A stretch of 64,000 nt of DNA from Candidatus Melainabacteria bacterium (GCA_902168245.1 CABHPA010000111.1:59359-123358), one strand, 5' to 3'; numbered from the stretch's first letter, positions 35,880 through 44,549 are shown. The notes: generated by a model from the sequence alone, not told the origin. Translations and numbers: made by a program.

Positions 35880-37550
35880 TTACGTACCTAGAAAAGGGAT
35901 TTTCACCCCGGCGGAACGCGCCATAGCCTTGGCTTCATCGTATCCGGCATCCACGTGGCGAACCACGCCCATACCTGGATCAGAGGTCAGCACTCGTTGC
36001 AGGCGGGCTTCGGCCTCAGGGGTGCCGTCGGCCACAATCACCATACCCGCATGCTGGGAATAGCCAATGCCCACGCCGCCGCCATGATGGTAAGACACCC
36101 ACGTTGCGCCATTCACCCCGTTAATCAGGGCATTCAGGATGGGCCAATCAGCAATCGCATCGGAACCGTCCTTCATGGCCTCGGTTTCTCGGTTGGGGGA
36201 AGCCACGCTGCCGCAATCCAGGTGATCGCGACCAATGACGATCGGCGCTTTCACCTTACCGGAGGCCACCAAGTCGTTGAAAATCTTGCCCGCCTTGGCC
36301 CGCTCGCCGTATTTTAACCAGCAAATCCGCGCAGGAAGCCCTTGGAAATGAATATGCTCCTTCGCCAGTTTCAGCCAGTGAAGCAAAGGCTTGTTATCGG
36401 GGAATGCTTCCATTAGCGCCTGATCCGTCACGGCGATATCATCGGGGTCGCCGGACAGGGCTACCCAGCGGAACGGGCCGGAACCTTCGCAAAACAGGGG
36501 ACGGATGTATTCGGGAATAAAACCGGGAATATCGAAGGCGTTTTGTACGCCCATGTCCTTGGCCTGCTCGCGAATGTTGTTGCCATAATCGAACACCACG
36601 GCGCCTTTTTTCTGGAAAGCCAGCATGGCTTCCACCTGTTTCGCCATGGCCTGCTTGGCGCGACGCACATACGCATCCGGGTCTTTCGCCCGTAAATCCG
36701 CCGCTTCGGTCAGGCTCAAACCTTCCGGCACATAGCCCACCAGCGCGTCATGGGCGGAAGTCTGATCCGTCACCATATCGGGGATGATGTTGCGACTCAC
36801 CAATTCCTGATAAACCGTGGCCGCATTGCCCACCAGGCCGATGGAAACCGCTTCCTGCTTCGCCACGGCCTCTTTCACCCAAGCCAAAGCCTCATCCAGC
36901 GAACCGGCGAGTTTATCCATGTAGCCCGTGTCCAGACGCTTTTGAATGCGGCTGGGATCGATATCGATCCCCAGGAAAACCCCGCTGTTCATCTTGACGG
37001 CCAGCGGTTGCGCGCCGCCCATGCCGCCCATACCTGCGGAAAGCACGAATTTGGCTTTGAGATCACTGTTATAGTGCTTACGGGCCGCTTCGGCAAAAGT
37101 AAGATATGTGCCTTGCACAATGCCCTGGCTGCCAATGTAAATCCAGCTTCCGGCGGTCATTTGACCGTACATGATCAGCCCCTTGCGCTCCAGTTCGCGG
37201 AAATAATCCCAGTTCCCCCACGCTGGCACCAGGTTGGAATTGGCAATCAGCACCCGAGGCGCATCGGGGTGGGATTTCATGACCGCCACCGGCTTGCCGG
37301 ATTGCACCAGCAGGGTTTCATCATTTTCCAGGTTTTTCAGGCTTTCCAGAATCTTAGAGAGACACTCCGGGTTGCGGGCCGCCTTGCCGGTGCCGCCGTA
37401 CACAACCAAAGCTTCCGGGTCTTCCGCCACTTCAGGATCCAGATTGTTCAGCAACATGCGGTAAGCCGCCTCCGTGAGCCAGGATTTACAGGTCAACTGG
37501 CTTCCGTGCGGGGCGCCGGTCAGTTGCAAGGGTTTCTCGGTAGTCACCAT
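35880..37550 (-). CDS. hutU: Urocanate hydratase
   Basis: Second step of histidine degradation: NAD-dependent hydration of urocanate to imidazolonepropionate. Family motifs: [13 protein letters not shown] near residue 51, [32 protein letters not shown] (NAD binding), [16 protein letters not shown], the catalytic-site Cys in [13 protein letters not shown], and [18 protein letters not shown]. 556 residues, full length. ATG 37550 has AAGGAG seven bases upstream. Follows hutH after 67 bases and precedes the small membrane gene. Confidence 0.97.
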   Translation of the reverse strand: MVTTEKPLQLTGAPHGSQLTCKSWLTEAAYRMLLNNLDPEVAEDPEALVVYGGTGKAARNPECLSKILESLKNLENDETLLVQSGKPVAVMKSHPDAPRVLIANSNLVPAWGNWDYFRELERKGLIMYGQMTAGSWIYIGSQGIVQGTYLTFAEAARKHYNSDLKAKFVLSAGMGGMGGAQPLAVKMNSGVFLGIDIDPSRIQKRLDTGYMDKLAGSLDEALAWVKEAVAKQEAVSIGLVGNAATVYQELVSRNIIPDMVTDQTSAHDALVGYVPEGLSLTEAADLRAKDPDAYVRRAKQAMAKQVEAMLAFQKKGAVVFDYGNNIREQAKDMGVQNAFDIPGFIPEYIRPLFCEGSGPFRWVALSGDPDDIAVTDQALMEAFPDNKPLLHWLKLAKEHIHFQGLPARICWLKYGERAKAGKIFNDLVASGKVKAPIVIGRDHLDCGSVASPNRETEAMKDGSDAIADWPILNALINGVNGATWVSYHHGGGVGIGYSQHAGMVIVADGTPEAEARLQRVLTSDPGMGVVRHVDAGYDEAKAMARSAGVKIPFLGT

Positions 37551-37617
37551 CGTGTCACTCCTTTTTAGTTGTTCGAATGAGTGCGAAGCTTTCAGCCTAT
37601 TCAGGCCGTGAGATGTG

Positions 37618-39162
37618 CTATGCCTTCAATAACTGTTGAATCGGGGCCAGCAAGGAACCATTCTGGATCTGGGCGGCAAGGGTTTCTACATCGCCTGCCA
37701 AGGTACGATCCGCCGTCAGGGGGGCCACCGTCTTGCGAATTTGCTGGTACACCTGCCATACCCCATCGCCGGGTTTCAGGCCGTCGCGATACTCCAGCCC
37801 TTCGGCGGCGGCCAGCAGCTCGGCCGCCAGAATCCAGCGGGTGTTGCCTAATATCTGAACCGCCTTGCAAGCGGCAGTCGCGCCCATGCTGACGTGATCC
37901 TCCTTATCGTTGGACGTGGGGATGGTATCCACCACCGCCGGATGGGCCAGCACTTTGTTTTCAGCAACCAGGGAAGCCGCCGCATAATGCACAATCATCA
38001 TGCCGGAGTTCAAACCTTCCTGATATTTACCGGCCAGAAACGCAGGCAATTCGCTGAACACAGGGTTCATCAGCTTATCAATCCGGCGCTCGCTAATGCT
38101 ACCCAGTTCGCACAAGGCCAAGGCCAGCATTTCCATGGCCATGGCCACCGGTTCCCCGTGGAAATTGCCCTGGGAAATCACGTCCCCGTTGGGGAAAATC
38201 AGCGGGTTATCGGTCGCCGCATTGATTTCCACCTCCAGAGTCCGCCGGACGGAGGCCAGCAGATCGCGCGCCGCGCCATGCACCTGCGGAATGCAGCGCA
38301 GCGAATACGCATCCTGCACCTTGGCGCAATCCCGGTGGGAATCCATAATTTCGCTATTTTGCAGCAGATTGCGCACCACAGCGGCCGATTGAATATGCCC
38401 CCCATGCGGGCGGGCGGCGGCCACACGGGCATCGAACGGTTTTTGGCTGCCTCTTACAGCCTCAATGGTCATAGCCCCAGCCACTTCGGCGGCAGCCATC
38501 AAATTCTCCGCTTCCAGCAGGGCCAGGGTACCCATGGCGGTCATCATCTGGGTGCCATTCAGCAGGGCCAAGCCTTCTTTCGCCTTTAAAGTCAGCGGTT
38601 CTATACCGGCCCGTCTCAGGGCTTCGCCGCCGTTCAGCCATTCATTGCCGTAAAACGCCTCGCCTTCGCCAATCAGCACCAGCGTCATGTGGGCCAGCGG
38701 GGCCAAATCGCCGCTGGCTCCCAAAGAACCACGGGAAGGCACCTTGGGATAGACCCCCGCGTTGAGCATCCCCAGCAAGGTTTCTATCACCACCGGGCGA
38801 ACGCCGGAAAAGCCTTTGGCCAGCGTGTTGGCCCGCAGCAGCATCATGGCGCGCACGGTGGCAAAATCCAGCAAGGTTCCGGCACCCGCCGCATGGCTAC
38901 GCACCAGATTCACCTGCAACTGATCCACCTGCTCGTTAGAAATGGTGACGCTGCTGAGCGCGCCAAAGCCGGTATTGACGCCATACACGGTTTTGCCGGA
39001 AGACAGCACGTCTTCCACAATCTTGCGGGACGCTTCAATTTTTTGTAGAGACTCTGCCACCAAAGTCACCCGAATATCCGTTTGCAAGGCCACCAACCGT
39101 ACATCGGCCAGGGTCAGTTTTTCACCGTTAATTTCCAATACTTTCTGGGGATCGCTTTGCAT
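37618..39162 (-). CDS. hutH: Histidine ammonia-lyase
   Basis: First step: removes ammonia from L-histidine to give urocanate. The MIO cofactor forms from Ala149-Ser150-Gly151 in [14 protein letters not shown]. Also [11 protein letters not shown] (catalytic Tyr), [11 protein letters not shown], and [15 protein letters not shown]. 514 residues, normal. First gene of the hut operon, with a plausible promoter at 39269-39297 and a leader of about 100 bases. No HutC-type repressor gene is adjacent. Confidence 0.97.
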   Translation of the reverse strand: MQSDPQKVLEINGEKLTLADVRLVALQTDIRVTLVAESLQKIEASRKIVEDVLSSGKTVYGVNTGFGALSSVTISNEQVDQLQVNLVRSHAAGAGTLLDFATVRAMMLLRANTLAKGFSGVRPVVIETLLGMLNAGVYPKVPSRGSLGASGDLAPLAHMTLVLIGEGEAFYGNEWLNGGEALRRAGIEPLTLKAKEGLALLNGTQMMTAMGTLALLEAENLMAAAEVAGAMTIEAVRGSQKPFDARVAAARPHGGHIQSAAVVRNLLQNSEIMDSHRDCAKVQDAYSLRCIPQVHGAARDLLASVRRTLEVEINAATDNPLIFPNGDVISQGNFHGEPVAMAMEMLALALCELGSISERRIDKLMNPVFSELPAFLAGKYQEGLNSGMMIVHYAAASLVAENKVLAHPAVVDTIPTSNDKEDHVSMGATAACKAVQILGNTRWILAAELLAAAEGLEYRDGLKPGDGVWQVYQQIRKTVAPLTADRTLAGDVETLAAQIQNGSLLAPIQQLLKA

Positions 39163-39268
39163 GGTTGGTATTCCCGTATCTCTCTATGTCTCACTTCTAT
39201 TTCTCACATCTTGGCACTTCCGCTCTGGCCCGTACCCGGATTTCATATTGCGCCACCACTTTCCCCTG

Positions 39269-39297
39269 ATTGTAATGGGGGGGCAATCGACATGCAA
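39269..39297 (-). promoter_or_regulatory. Predicted promoter of the hut operon
   Basis: Minus strand TTGCAT (-35, 39292-39297) and TACAAT (-10, 39269-39274) with a 17-base spacer containing a seven-C run. It lies about 107 bases before the hutH start. Confidence 0.45.
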
Positions 39298-39350
39298 ATA
39301 CAACCCAAGCTGTAATCCACCTTCAATATAATGAGTTTCCTTCAATGCCT

Positions 39351-39376
39351 GAACGGGGGCCAATTGGCCCCCGTTC
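39351..39376. terminator. 26-bp perfect palindrome, hairpin without T-tract
   Basis: Arms GAACGGGGGCC and its exact complement around AATT, so the whole 26 bases are self-complementary. It lies 44 bases past the stop of the unknown gene at 39420-40901 and before the hut promoter. No T-run follows on either strand, so it could be a transcript-end stabiliser, a terminator of another type or a protein site. Confidence 0.55.
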
Positions 39377-39419
39377 CTGACTTCAAGCGTCTTCCAGTTT
39401 TTTCCCAGTAAGGCTTTTG

Positions 39420-40901
39420 TTAATTGCCAGCCAGCTTGTTGTTGGCTGCGCCGATACCGGCAGCACCGGCGGCCATACCGCCCAGGAAGGGGCATACCGC
39501 GGAGGCGGCGGCCACGCTGCCACCCATCGCCAGCATAGCGGGAGTATGATCTTTGGCCAGCGCCTTGAGGTCGTTCAACGCCTGCTTGCCGCCAGAGGCC
39601 AAGGCGCTCTGGATATCGCCCATGCTGCGGCCGTTTTGCAGGCCCACTTGCTGACCTTCTTTCAGAACCTGGGTATTGTCTTTAATGCCGCCTTGTTTCA
39701 GGTAAATTTTATCCATTACCTCTTCTTCGGAACGACGCAAGGAGCTGCCGTTCACCTGACCGTCATCCGCCTGGTCGGCAGCCGCCAGGGCTTCAATCTC
39801 AGGATCGATGTTGACATCCTGCCCGCCATTGGCCGCATTGCCCTGGTTATCCAGCGAATTGGCATTCTGGTAGCTCAATCCAAGAATATCGGCGTTTACG
39901 GTACCGTCCTGGCTAAACAATACCGAGTGGCCCGCCAGACGATACGCCGCCTGCTCGGATCGGGTCAATCCCGTTCGTTGCTGCAAGGTGTTAATATCGC
40001 TGACGATATTGACTGTTGTTTTACTATCCGCAATGATTTGGGGAAGATTGGGATTGGAAGGGTCGGTAATTTTGGCCACGCGGGCGTCAACGGCGGCCTT
40101 GTATTCCTGCATCTTTTGGGGGCTGGTGCCGTTACGGTTGCCCATCTGGTCGATAAATGCGTAATCCAGGTATTTGCCGGTCACAAAGCCTTGCCCATCC
40201 GGTGTGAGGCTGGCGGTTTCCGCTTTTTCCTTGGCCGCAAAACCCTGAATCAGCTTCACTTCTTCTGGCCTGAAGTTTTGCGGGCTCTGCAACACGTTGT
40301 TATAGATACGGGCCGTGGGACTGACCCCGCTGGCCGTTTCCGCGTCCGAAATATGTGCGCGGCCGCCCAAGTGGATAATCGCGGCGGCGGTACGCTCATC
40401 TGTGGGAGAAAGGTTGTCGTTCAGGTGGGTAAACTGCGCCCTTTGCTCTTCGGGGAGATTGGCATAGTTTACGCCCAGGTTAGCCTGAATGTTGGCGTTA
40501 TTGGGAATTGCTCCCGCGCCGGGAGTATTGCCGCCATCGGCCTGTGGGCTGCTCCCTGGAGTGGTTAGCCCGTTGGTGACGCCACCCGGTAAAGCGGAGC
40601 CGTAGGGATTGGAGGACAACACGCCCGCCGGGGGTTTATTGCCCCCTGGGGTATCAGCCGCCGCATTCGTGCCGCCACCGAGCAATTGAGGATACATGGT
40701 TTTGAACAGTTGCATAATACCTTGCAGCAACTGTAGCATCATGGGCATCATTGCCGCTAAACTGGAATTCCCTCCCGTTGCATTCAGGCTTAAAGGCGTT
40801 CTCGTTCCATCAGCCTGGGTGGTAGCAGCCAAGGCAGCATTATTTCCGGTCAATCCGGACGCATACAAAGATCGATTTTGTAGGCTAAGGGGCTGCATCA
40901 T
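39420..40901 (-). CDS. Large unknown protein with Gly/Ala-rich hydrophobic C-terminus
   Basis: Not recognised. About 493 residues from ATG 40901 (a second ATG follows directly), preceded by GCGAGAATAAG. Residues 1-50 are Ser/Asn/Leu-rich; a Met/Leu-rich helix follows (SLAAMMPMMLQLLQGIMQLF), then a Gly/Pro/Asn-rich disordered stretch to ~140. The middle (LPEEQRAQFTHLNDNLSPTD; a helical part around 195-260) looks folded, and the last ~45 residues contain SVAAASAVCPFLGGMAAGAA, a likely membrane-inserting helix. No signal peptide. The mix of low-complexity linker and hydrophobic end recalls secreted effector or translocator-type proteins, but this is speculation. Confidence 0.65.
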   Translation of the reverse strand: MMQPLSLQNRSLYASGLTGNNAALAATTQADGTRTPLSLNATGGNSSLAAMMPMMLQLLQGIMQLFKTMYPQLLGGGTNAAADTPGGNKPPAGVLSSNPYGSALPGGVTNGLTTPGSSPQADGGNTPGAGAIPNNANIQANLGVNYANLPEEQRAQFTHLNDNLSPTDERTAAAIIHLGGRAHISDAETASGVSPTARIYNNVLQSPQNFRPEEVKLIQGFAAKEKAETASLTPDGQGFVTGKYLDYAFIDQMGNRNGTSPQKMQEYKAAVDARVAKITDPSNPNLPQIIADSKTTVNIVSDINTLQQRTGLTRSEQAAYRLAGHSVLFSQDGTVNADILGLSYQNANSLDNQGNAANGGQDVNIDPEIEALAAADQADDGQVNGSSLRRSEEEVMDKIYLKQGGIKDNTQVLKEGQQVGLQNGRSMGDIQSALASGGKQALNDLKALAKDHTPAMLAMGGSVAAASAVCPFLGGMAAGAAGIGAANNKLAGN

Positions 40902-41062
40902 CTTATTCTCGCGCTCTCTAAAAAGGGTTCTGCCTGTACTCTTACAAAGCCCGGTAAGAGTTTTCTCTCTTAAATATATAAAAACAAATAGACAGGATTG
41001 ATTGCCTGTCACCTCTGAAAAGTTACAACTTGTTAAAATTTCCTGATAAACCCCTTCCAAGG

Positions 41063-41114
41063 CAGGGTTTTACCCCTGAAAAAGAAAAAGCCCCTGTCTG
41101 GCTTGAAACAGGGG
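41063..41114 (-). terminator. Tandem hairpin terminator on the minus strand
   Basis: Read on the minus strand: CCCCTGT, a ten-base loop, ACAGGGG, then CTTTTTCTTTTT; a second small hairpin CAGGG/CCCTG follows at once (41063-41078). It closes whatever transcript comes from the fur side and insulates the gene at 40901. Confidence 0.8.
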
Positions 41115-41117
41115 TGC

Positions 41118-41485
41118 ACCTTCAAAGAGAAAATTTGTAAAAGGCTAAACGCAAAAAAAGAAGATTTAAACCACGAGCGCCTCGCAAAACATGAGGCGGG
41201 TGACGAGTGATTTTTCACTCAGGCTGGCCTGCCCCGCAGACCCGGATCTATTCAGACAAAAGACTTAGACAAAAAGAAACTTCTTCACTCCGGCTGAACC
41301 AGACCTGCCTCAACGGGGAAGCCCTTGTCTGGAGAACCCGCTTAACACTCTCATCATAGAAAGTTTACGCCACCGTTACATTAGCCATAGTAACGATCCC
41401 CGCAAAACCGGCCTAGACCCATTGGTATTAATACTTTGGAATGAGTCCCCTGCCAGAGGAGACCCCGCGCGCAAAAAGGCCGTCC
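41118..41485. other. Gene-free stretch with several hairpins
   Basis: 368 bases without a supported ORF, followed on the minus strand by the terminator at 41114. It holds CGCCTC/GAGGCG (41178-41198), GAGTGA/TCACTC (41205-41220) and GGTCTGC/GCAGGCC-like pairing near 41230-41250. This could be a long 3' region of the gene at 41486 or a structured RNA on the minus strand. I found no match to tmRNA, RNase P RNA, SRP RNA or a known riboswitch motif by eye. Confidence 0.3.
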
Positions 41486-41848
41486 CTACCGGAATAACAA
41501 GGCCAAACCTTTTACCAGTGAGCGTAGGCCGCTAAACACGTAATGCACTGAAAAGCAAAGCCCCACATGCCCAAATCCCTCGCCCAGAATAGGATGGGGA
41601 ATCGCGCCATGATCCACCAGAAACTGGCTGACGCCCGTCTGATCCAGCAGGCAGTACCCCGCCACCGGGAACAACGGCACCAGCAGGAAGAATTTAAGAG
41701 CCGCAAGAAATTCGGCATTCGACAGGGCCGCCTTGCCGTTGGGCGAAGCCACGCCTGTAAAGCGACTGGTTAATGCCTGGGGTAGAGATTTAACACCGAC
41801 CAAAATGACGTCCTTTTTCTGGGTTACTGGGTTAGTCCTGAAATACAT
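41486..41848 (-). CDS. Small membrane protein downstream of fur
   Basis: 120 residues, start ATG 41848, 35 bases after the fur stop and on the same strand. The N-terminal ~45 residues are polar and Ser/Asn/Gly-rich (ending SRFTGVASPNGKAALSN). Two hydrophobic stretches follow: FLAALKFFLLVPLFPVAGYC and, near the end, HVGLCFSVHYVFSGLRSLV. Ribosome site weak. Not recognised. Cotranscription with fur suggests a role in the same metal response, which is inference from position only. Confidence 0.55.
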   Translation of the reverse strand: MYFRTNPVTQKKDVILVGVKSLPQALTSRFTGVASPNGKAALSNAEFLAALKFFLLVPLFPVAGYCLLDQTGVSQFLVDHGAIPHPILGEGFGHVGLCFSVHYVFSGLRSLVKGLALLFR

Positions 41849-41882
41849 AAAATGCCGGGCCGCGCAAAAATGCCCCGCTCGG

Positions 41883-42281
41883 CTAAGAGGCGCTCACGCA
41901 GCTCTGGCAAAGGCCAAACACCTCAAAATTGTGGTAATCCACCCGGAATTTGCCTTCCAGTTGGGCCAGCACCGGCTCAAAAGGGCAACTGTCCAGCATC
42001 TGGATTTTCTCGCAGCGGGTGCATACCAGGTGATGATGATGCATGCGCTGGTTATTCAACTCGTAGCGCACCTGCCCATCGTTAAAGTTCAGGGGTTTTA
42101 TGCGGGCTTCCGCCACCAGGTAGTTTAAGGCCCGATAAACGCTGGTCAGGCTCACTTTTTTTTCGCTGGAAGTCCGGTTAATCCAGTCCATAATGTCCGG
42201 GGCCGTGGCATGATTCAATTGCTGGAGCGATTCCAGAACAGCCTGGGTGGATTTTGGGAGCCGGGCGGAGGTTACAGTCAT
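41883..42281 (-). CDS. Fur-family metal-responsive repressor
   Basis: 132 residues from ATG 42281. N-terminal winged helix (STQAVLESLQQLNHATAPDI, then VSLTSVYRALNYLVAEARI as the recognition region). Metal/dimerisation part has RMHHHHLVCTRC (H81-H84, C87, C90) and the C-terminal pair LCQSC (C125, C128), which together form the structural zinc site of the family, plus FEV. It could be Fur, Zur or PerR; sequence alone does not decide, so I give no symbol. A 19-bp box at 42284-42302 lies just upstream of its start, implying autoregulation, and a near-identical box controls the divergent operon. Confidence 0.9.
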   Translation of the reverse strand: MTVTSARLPKSTQAVLESLQQLNHATAPDIMDWINRTSSEKKVSLTSVYRALNYLVAEARIKPLNFNDGQVRYELNNQRMHHHHLVCTRCEKIQMLDSCPFEPVLAQLEGKFRVDYHNFEVFGLCQSCVSAS

Positions 42282-42283
42282 GA

Positions 42284-42302
42284 AATGAAAACCATTTTTA
42301 TT
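42284..42302. promoter_or_regulatory. Fur-type box 1, at the regulator's start
   Basis: AATGAAAACCATTTTTATT. It differs from box 2 (AATGAAAATCATTTTCATT at 42384) at two of 19 positions and starts exactly 100 bases from it. It covers positions -3 to -21 before the regulator's ATG, over its ribosome site region, which suits repression of its own gene. Confidence 0.7.
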
Positions 42303-42356
42303 TTGGCAAAGCATAACAACTCAATCATAAAAACTCAACCTTTCTGTTTTATTCAT

Positions 42357-42385
42357 TTGACATCCGTCAGCTTCTAAAATAAAAA
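42357..42385 (+). promoter_or_regulatory. Predicted promoter of the membrane/His-rich operon
   Basis: TTGACA at 42357-42362 is a perfect -35; a -10 of TAAAAA at 42380-42385 follows with 17 bases. The -10 runs into box 2, so a bound Fur-family repressor would block polymerase. Confidence 0.55.
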
Positions 42386-42405
42386 TGAAAATCATTTTCA
42401 TTTTT
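42381..42405. promoter_or_regulatory. Fur-type box 2, perfect 25-bp inverted repeat
   Basis: Arms AAAAATGAAAAT and exact complement around a single C at 42393. Against the E. coli Fur consensus GATAATGATAATCATTATC the best alignment (42381-42399) matches 15 of 19 positions. Zur boxes are similar, so the metal is undecided. It sits between the -35 and the start of the divergent operon. Confidence 0.8.
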
Positions 42406-42426
42406 GATCTGGAACCGATTATCGAA

Positions 42427-43269
42427 ATGCAGGCTATTTATACAGGATATACCTCGCCAGCGGCCCCCTACCGGGTTCGCCCAAGCCTGTCGTCTGCTTA
42501 CGCCTGCCCTCCTGCTAGTTTCACAACCCAAGCCAGCCCTTTTCCCACTGCTTTGCCACCTGCTCACGCCGCCACGGAACCCGCTTTACTCACCAGGCCC
42601 GCAACTACCCCATCAACCGGGGAGCAACGCATAAAGGCGGCGGCCAAGGCGCTGGGTTTCATTACTCCAGCCATTTTACTGGCCCGCTTTGCGCCCGGCC
42701 AAAGCGCCAAGGAGCTACAGCAGGTTATCCCGACCGATTGGAAGATATGGGCCAAAATGCTCCTGGGCGTGGCCAGCCTAGGGGAACTCAACAAGGCGCT
42801 TCAGTGGACGCCGCCGCCCTGGCTGGGCGCCATGATGAACGTGCTGCTGATTACCCCCCTGATATCCGGGGCAAAGGGGTTGCGCCTGCTGCCGGTGCTG
42901 CTGCCGACCGTGGGCGGGCTGGTGCAAGGCACCCACATCGCCAGCGAAAAGGCGGAAAAACCCCTGGAAGAAAATTGGAATGTCCCGCCCATCGTTACCC
43001 GCCTGCTGTTTTCCGCAATCGGCATGGGGGCGGGCTTTGTGGCCCTTCCCCGATTGCTGGGCGCGCTGAAAGGCACCTGGCTCATGCCCGAATCGCAAAT
43101 GGGCATGGGGACCACGTCATCCGTCATATCCACCTGTTCACGCGGCTGTTGTTCCAGCGCCGTTTGCCTGAACGAGATTGCAGACTACGGGGCCGCCTTC
43201 AGTGGGTGGCTTCAGGGCAAATTGCCAGGAAAGCCCTCACAAGATCAAAAGAAATGGGGAACGCCATGA
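42427..43269 (+). CDS. Multi-pass membrane protein with C-x3-CC-x4-C cluster
   Basis: 280 residues from ATG 42427; an ATG at 42385 is in frame but lies inside the box. The first ~65 residues are Pro/Ser/Ala-rich. Four or five hydrophobic stretches follow: ALGFITPAILLARFAPG, WAKMLLGVASLGELNKAL, AMMNVLLITPLISGAKGLRL, LPVLLPTVGGLVQGTHIA and TRLLFSAIGMGAGFVALPRL. Near the end is STCSRGCCSSAVC (C237, C241, C242, C247), a probable metal or disulfide site. Not recognised. Its last codons overlap the His-rich gene (ATGA), and the Fur-type box lies in its promoter. Metal transport or sequestration is inferred from this setting. Confidence 0.7.
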   Translation: MQAIYTGYTSPAAPYRVRPSLSSAYACPPASFTTQASPFPTALPPAHAATEPALLTRPATTPSTGEQRIKAAAKALGFITPAILLARFAPGQSAKELQQVIPTDWKIWAKMLLGVASLGELNKALQWTPPPWLGAMMNVLLITPLISGAKGLRLLPVLLPTVGGLVQGTHIASEKAEKPLEENWNVPPIVTRLLFSAIGMGAGFVALPRLLGALKGTWLMPESQMGMGTTSSVISTCSRGCCSSAVCLNEIADYGAAFSGWLQGKLPGKPSQDQKKWGTP

Positions 43270-43637
43270 GCATTCAGCCGGTTGCCCTACCAACGGTAAA
43301 AAACACCGTAATGTTTATCCACCAGCCTTACAGCGCAAGCATTTTCCGAGGAAAAATAGGGCAGGATACCGTCCAGTTTGGCCACAAGCACGCCCATGGC
43401 AAAACCTGCACCGATCACAGTTGCCATGATCACCACCACCACGACCACCCGCCCAAGCCTGCCGCAAACAATGTATTTTCTAAAGCGGGGCTGTGGCTCA
43501 GCGAGTTTTTCGGCGGCATGCTGACAGATCTACAAAAGCTAGGCAAGGCCCTGCTGCACTTGTTCGGCATCAAACCCAAGCCCGACAAAGGACACCACCA
43601 CACTCACGATGAGTCGTGTCAGCATCACCATCATTAA
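43266..43637 (+). CDS. Histidine-rich protein, 20 His in 123 residues
   Basis: Begins at ATG 43266 inside the stop of the previous gene (ATGA), with GGGGA five bases upstream. The N-terminal ~40 residues end in TVQFGHKHAHGKTC. His cluster 1 covers residues 40-61 (SCHDHHHHDH), cluster 2 residues 110-123 (GHHHTHDESCQHHHH). Between them is an amphipathic/hydrophobic helix (KAGLWLSEFFGGMLTDLQKL, then GKALLHLFGI). Cys at 48, 53 and 118. Such clusters bind Zn, Ni, Co or Cu, as in nickel-storage and zinc-chaperone proteins. Coupled to the Cys-cluster membrane protein and placed under a Fur-type box, so a metal store, chaperone or periplasmic scavenger is likely. No known family recognised. Confidence 0.8.
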   Translation: MSIQPVALPTVKNTVMFIHQPYSASIFRGKIGQDTVQFGHKHAHGKTCTDHSCHDHHHHDHPPKPAANNVFSKAGLWLSEFFGGMLTDLQKLGKALLHLFGIKPKPDKGHHHTHDESCQHHHH

Positions 43638-43663
43638 GAATCAACTGATTTTCATTCTTAATG
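43632..43663 (+). terminator. Hairpin over the stop codon of the His-rich gene
   Basis: Ten-base arms CATTAAGAAT and ATTCTTAATG with a 12-base loop; the left arm contains the TAA stop. AT-rich and without a T-run, so a weak terminator or mRNA 3' end protector. Confidence 0.4.
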
Positions 43664-43807
43664 CTTCTAAGTTTCCTCTACTGGTTTGCAATAGCATCTC
43701 TTTAAAAAAATGACCAACAAGTCAAAGACTTAAGGAAGCTGATAATATTTAACTCCAAGCTTTTTCTATTTCAGCATTATGGAGCGGTATGGAGTTTCTC
43801 AAACCTT

Positions 43808-44549
43808 ATGAGTCCCTTTAGTGATTATATTATCTACGTTGATGAGAGCGGAGATCATAACCTAGAACGTACAGATCCAGATTACCCACTATTTGTTTTA
43901 GCTTTTTGCATTATCAAGAAAACAGATTATTACTCAGTAATTTCATCATCTATCCAGAAATTAAAATTTGATTTTTTTTGGTCATGACATGGTCATCTTG
44001 CATGAAAATGATATCAGAAAAGAAAAGCCACCATTCACGATTTTAAGGGTCCCAGAAGTCAGGAATCGCTTTATGCAAAGGATGAGTGCATTGGTTGAAC
44101 AGGCACCCTTCACTGTAATTGCCTCTGCCATCCATAAAACCCACCTTAACGGCAATTATGCAAACCCAGAAAACCCCTATCCACTGGCTCTTGGATTCTG
44201 TTTAGAACGTGCTTATTCCTTTTTGCAAGATCAAGGACAAGCCGAAAGAGTGACACATGTCATTGTCGAGGCACGGGGCAAAAAAGAAGACAGAGATCTA
44301 GAATTAGAATTCCGACGAATTTGCCAAGGCCGAAACTATCACAATGCAGCCTATCCTTTTGAAATTGTTCTCACAGACAAGAAAAGCAATTCTGGAGGAC
44401 TGCAATTGGCTGACCTATTAGCACGCCCTATAGGGATTCATGTTTTAAATCCTACGCAACCAAATCGGGCTTATGACATCATTCAACAGAAATTCAGGCA
44501 AAGTCCAAACGGACGAATCACCGGCTGGGGGTTGAAAATGTTCCCCTAA
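43808..44549 (+). pseudogene. DUF3800-like protein, interrupted by a frameshift in a T8 run
   Basis: From ATG 43808 the reading is SDYIIYVDESGDHNL, the N-terminal DUF3800 signature with its acidic pair, and continues to QKLKFDFFWS then stops. One base earlier in the phase of the next frame the text continues as GHDMVILHENDIRKEKPPF (43980 onward), then VIVEARGKKEDRDLE and GGLQLADLLARPIGI, i.e. the remaining RNase-H-like fold. The break lies in eight Ts at 43972-43979; with seven Ts the frames join. So this is a one-base insertion, or a sequencing error, or slippage. Full product would be about 246 residues. AT-rich and next to a tRNA gene, hence probably acquired. Family function unknown. Confidence 0.8.

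Noticed and set aside
41033..41218. 61-codon minus-strand frame across the tandem terminator
   Set aside because: It runs through hairpins and T-runs, is Phe/Lys/Ser-rich and has no ribosome site.
41118..41485. Stretch considered as tmRNA, RNase P RNA, SRP RNA or 6S RNA
   Set aside because: None of their core motifs (for example GAGGAAAGTCC of RNase P, or the SRP Alu/domain IV loop) is present on either strand.
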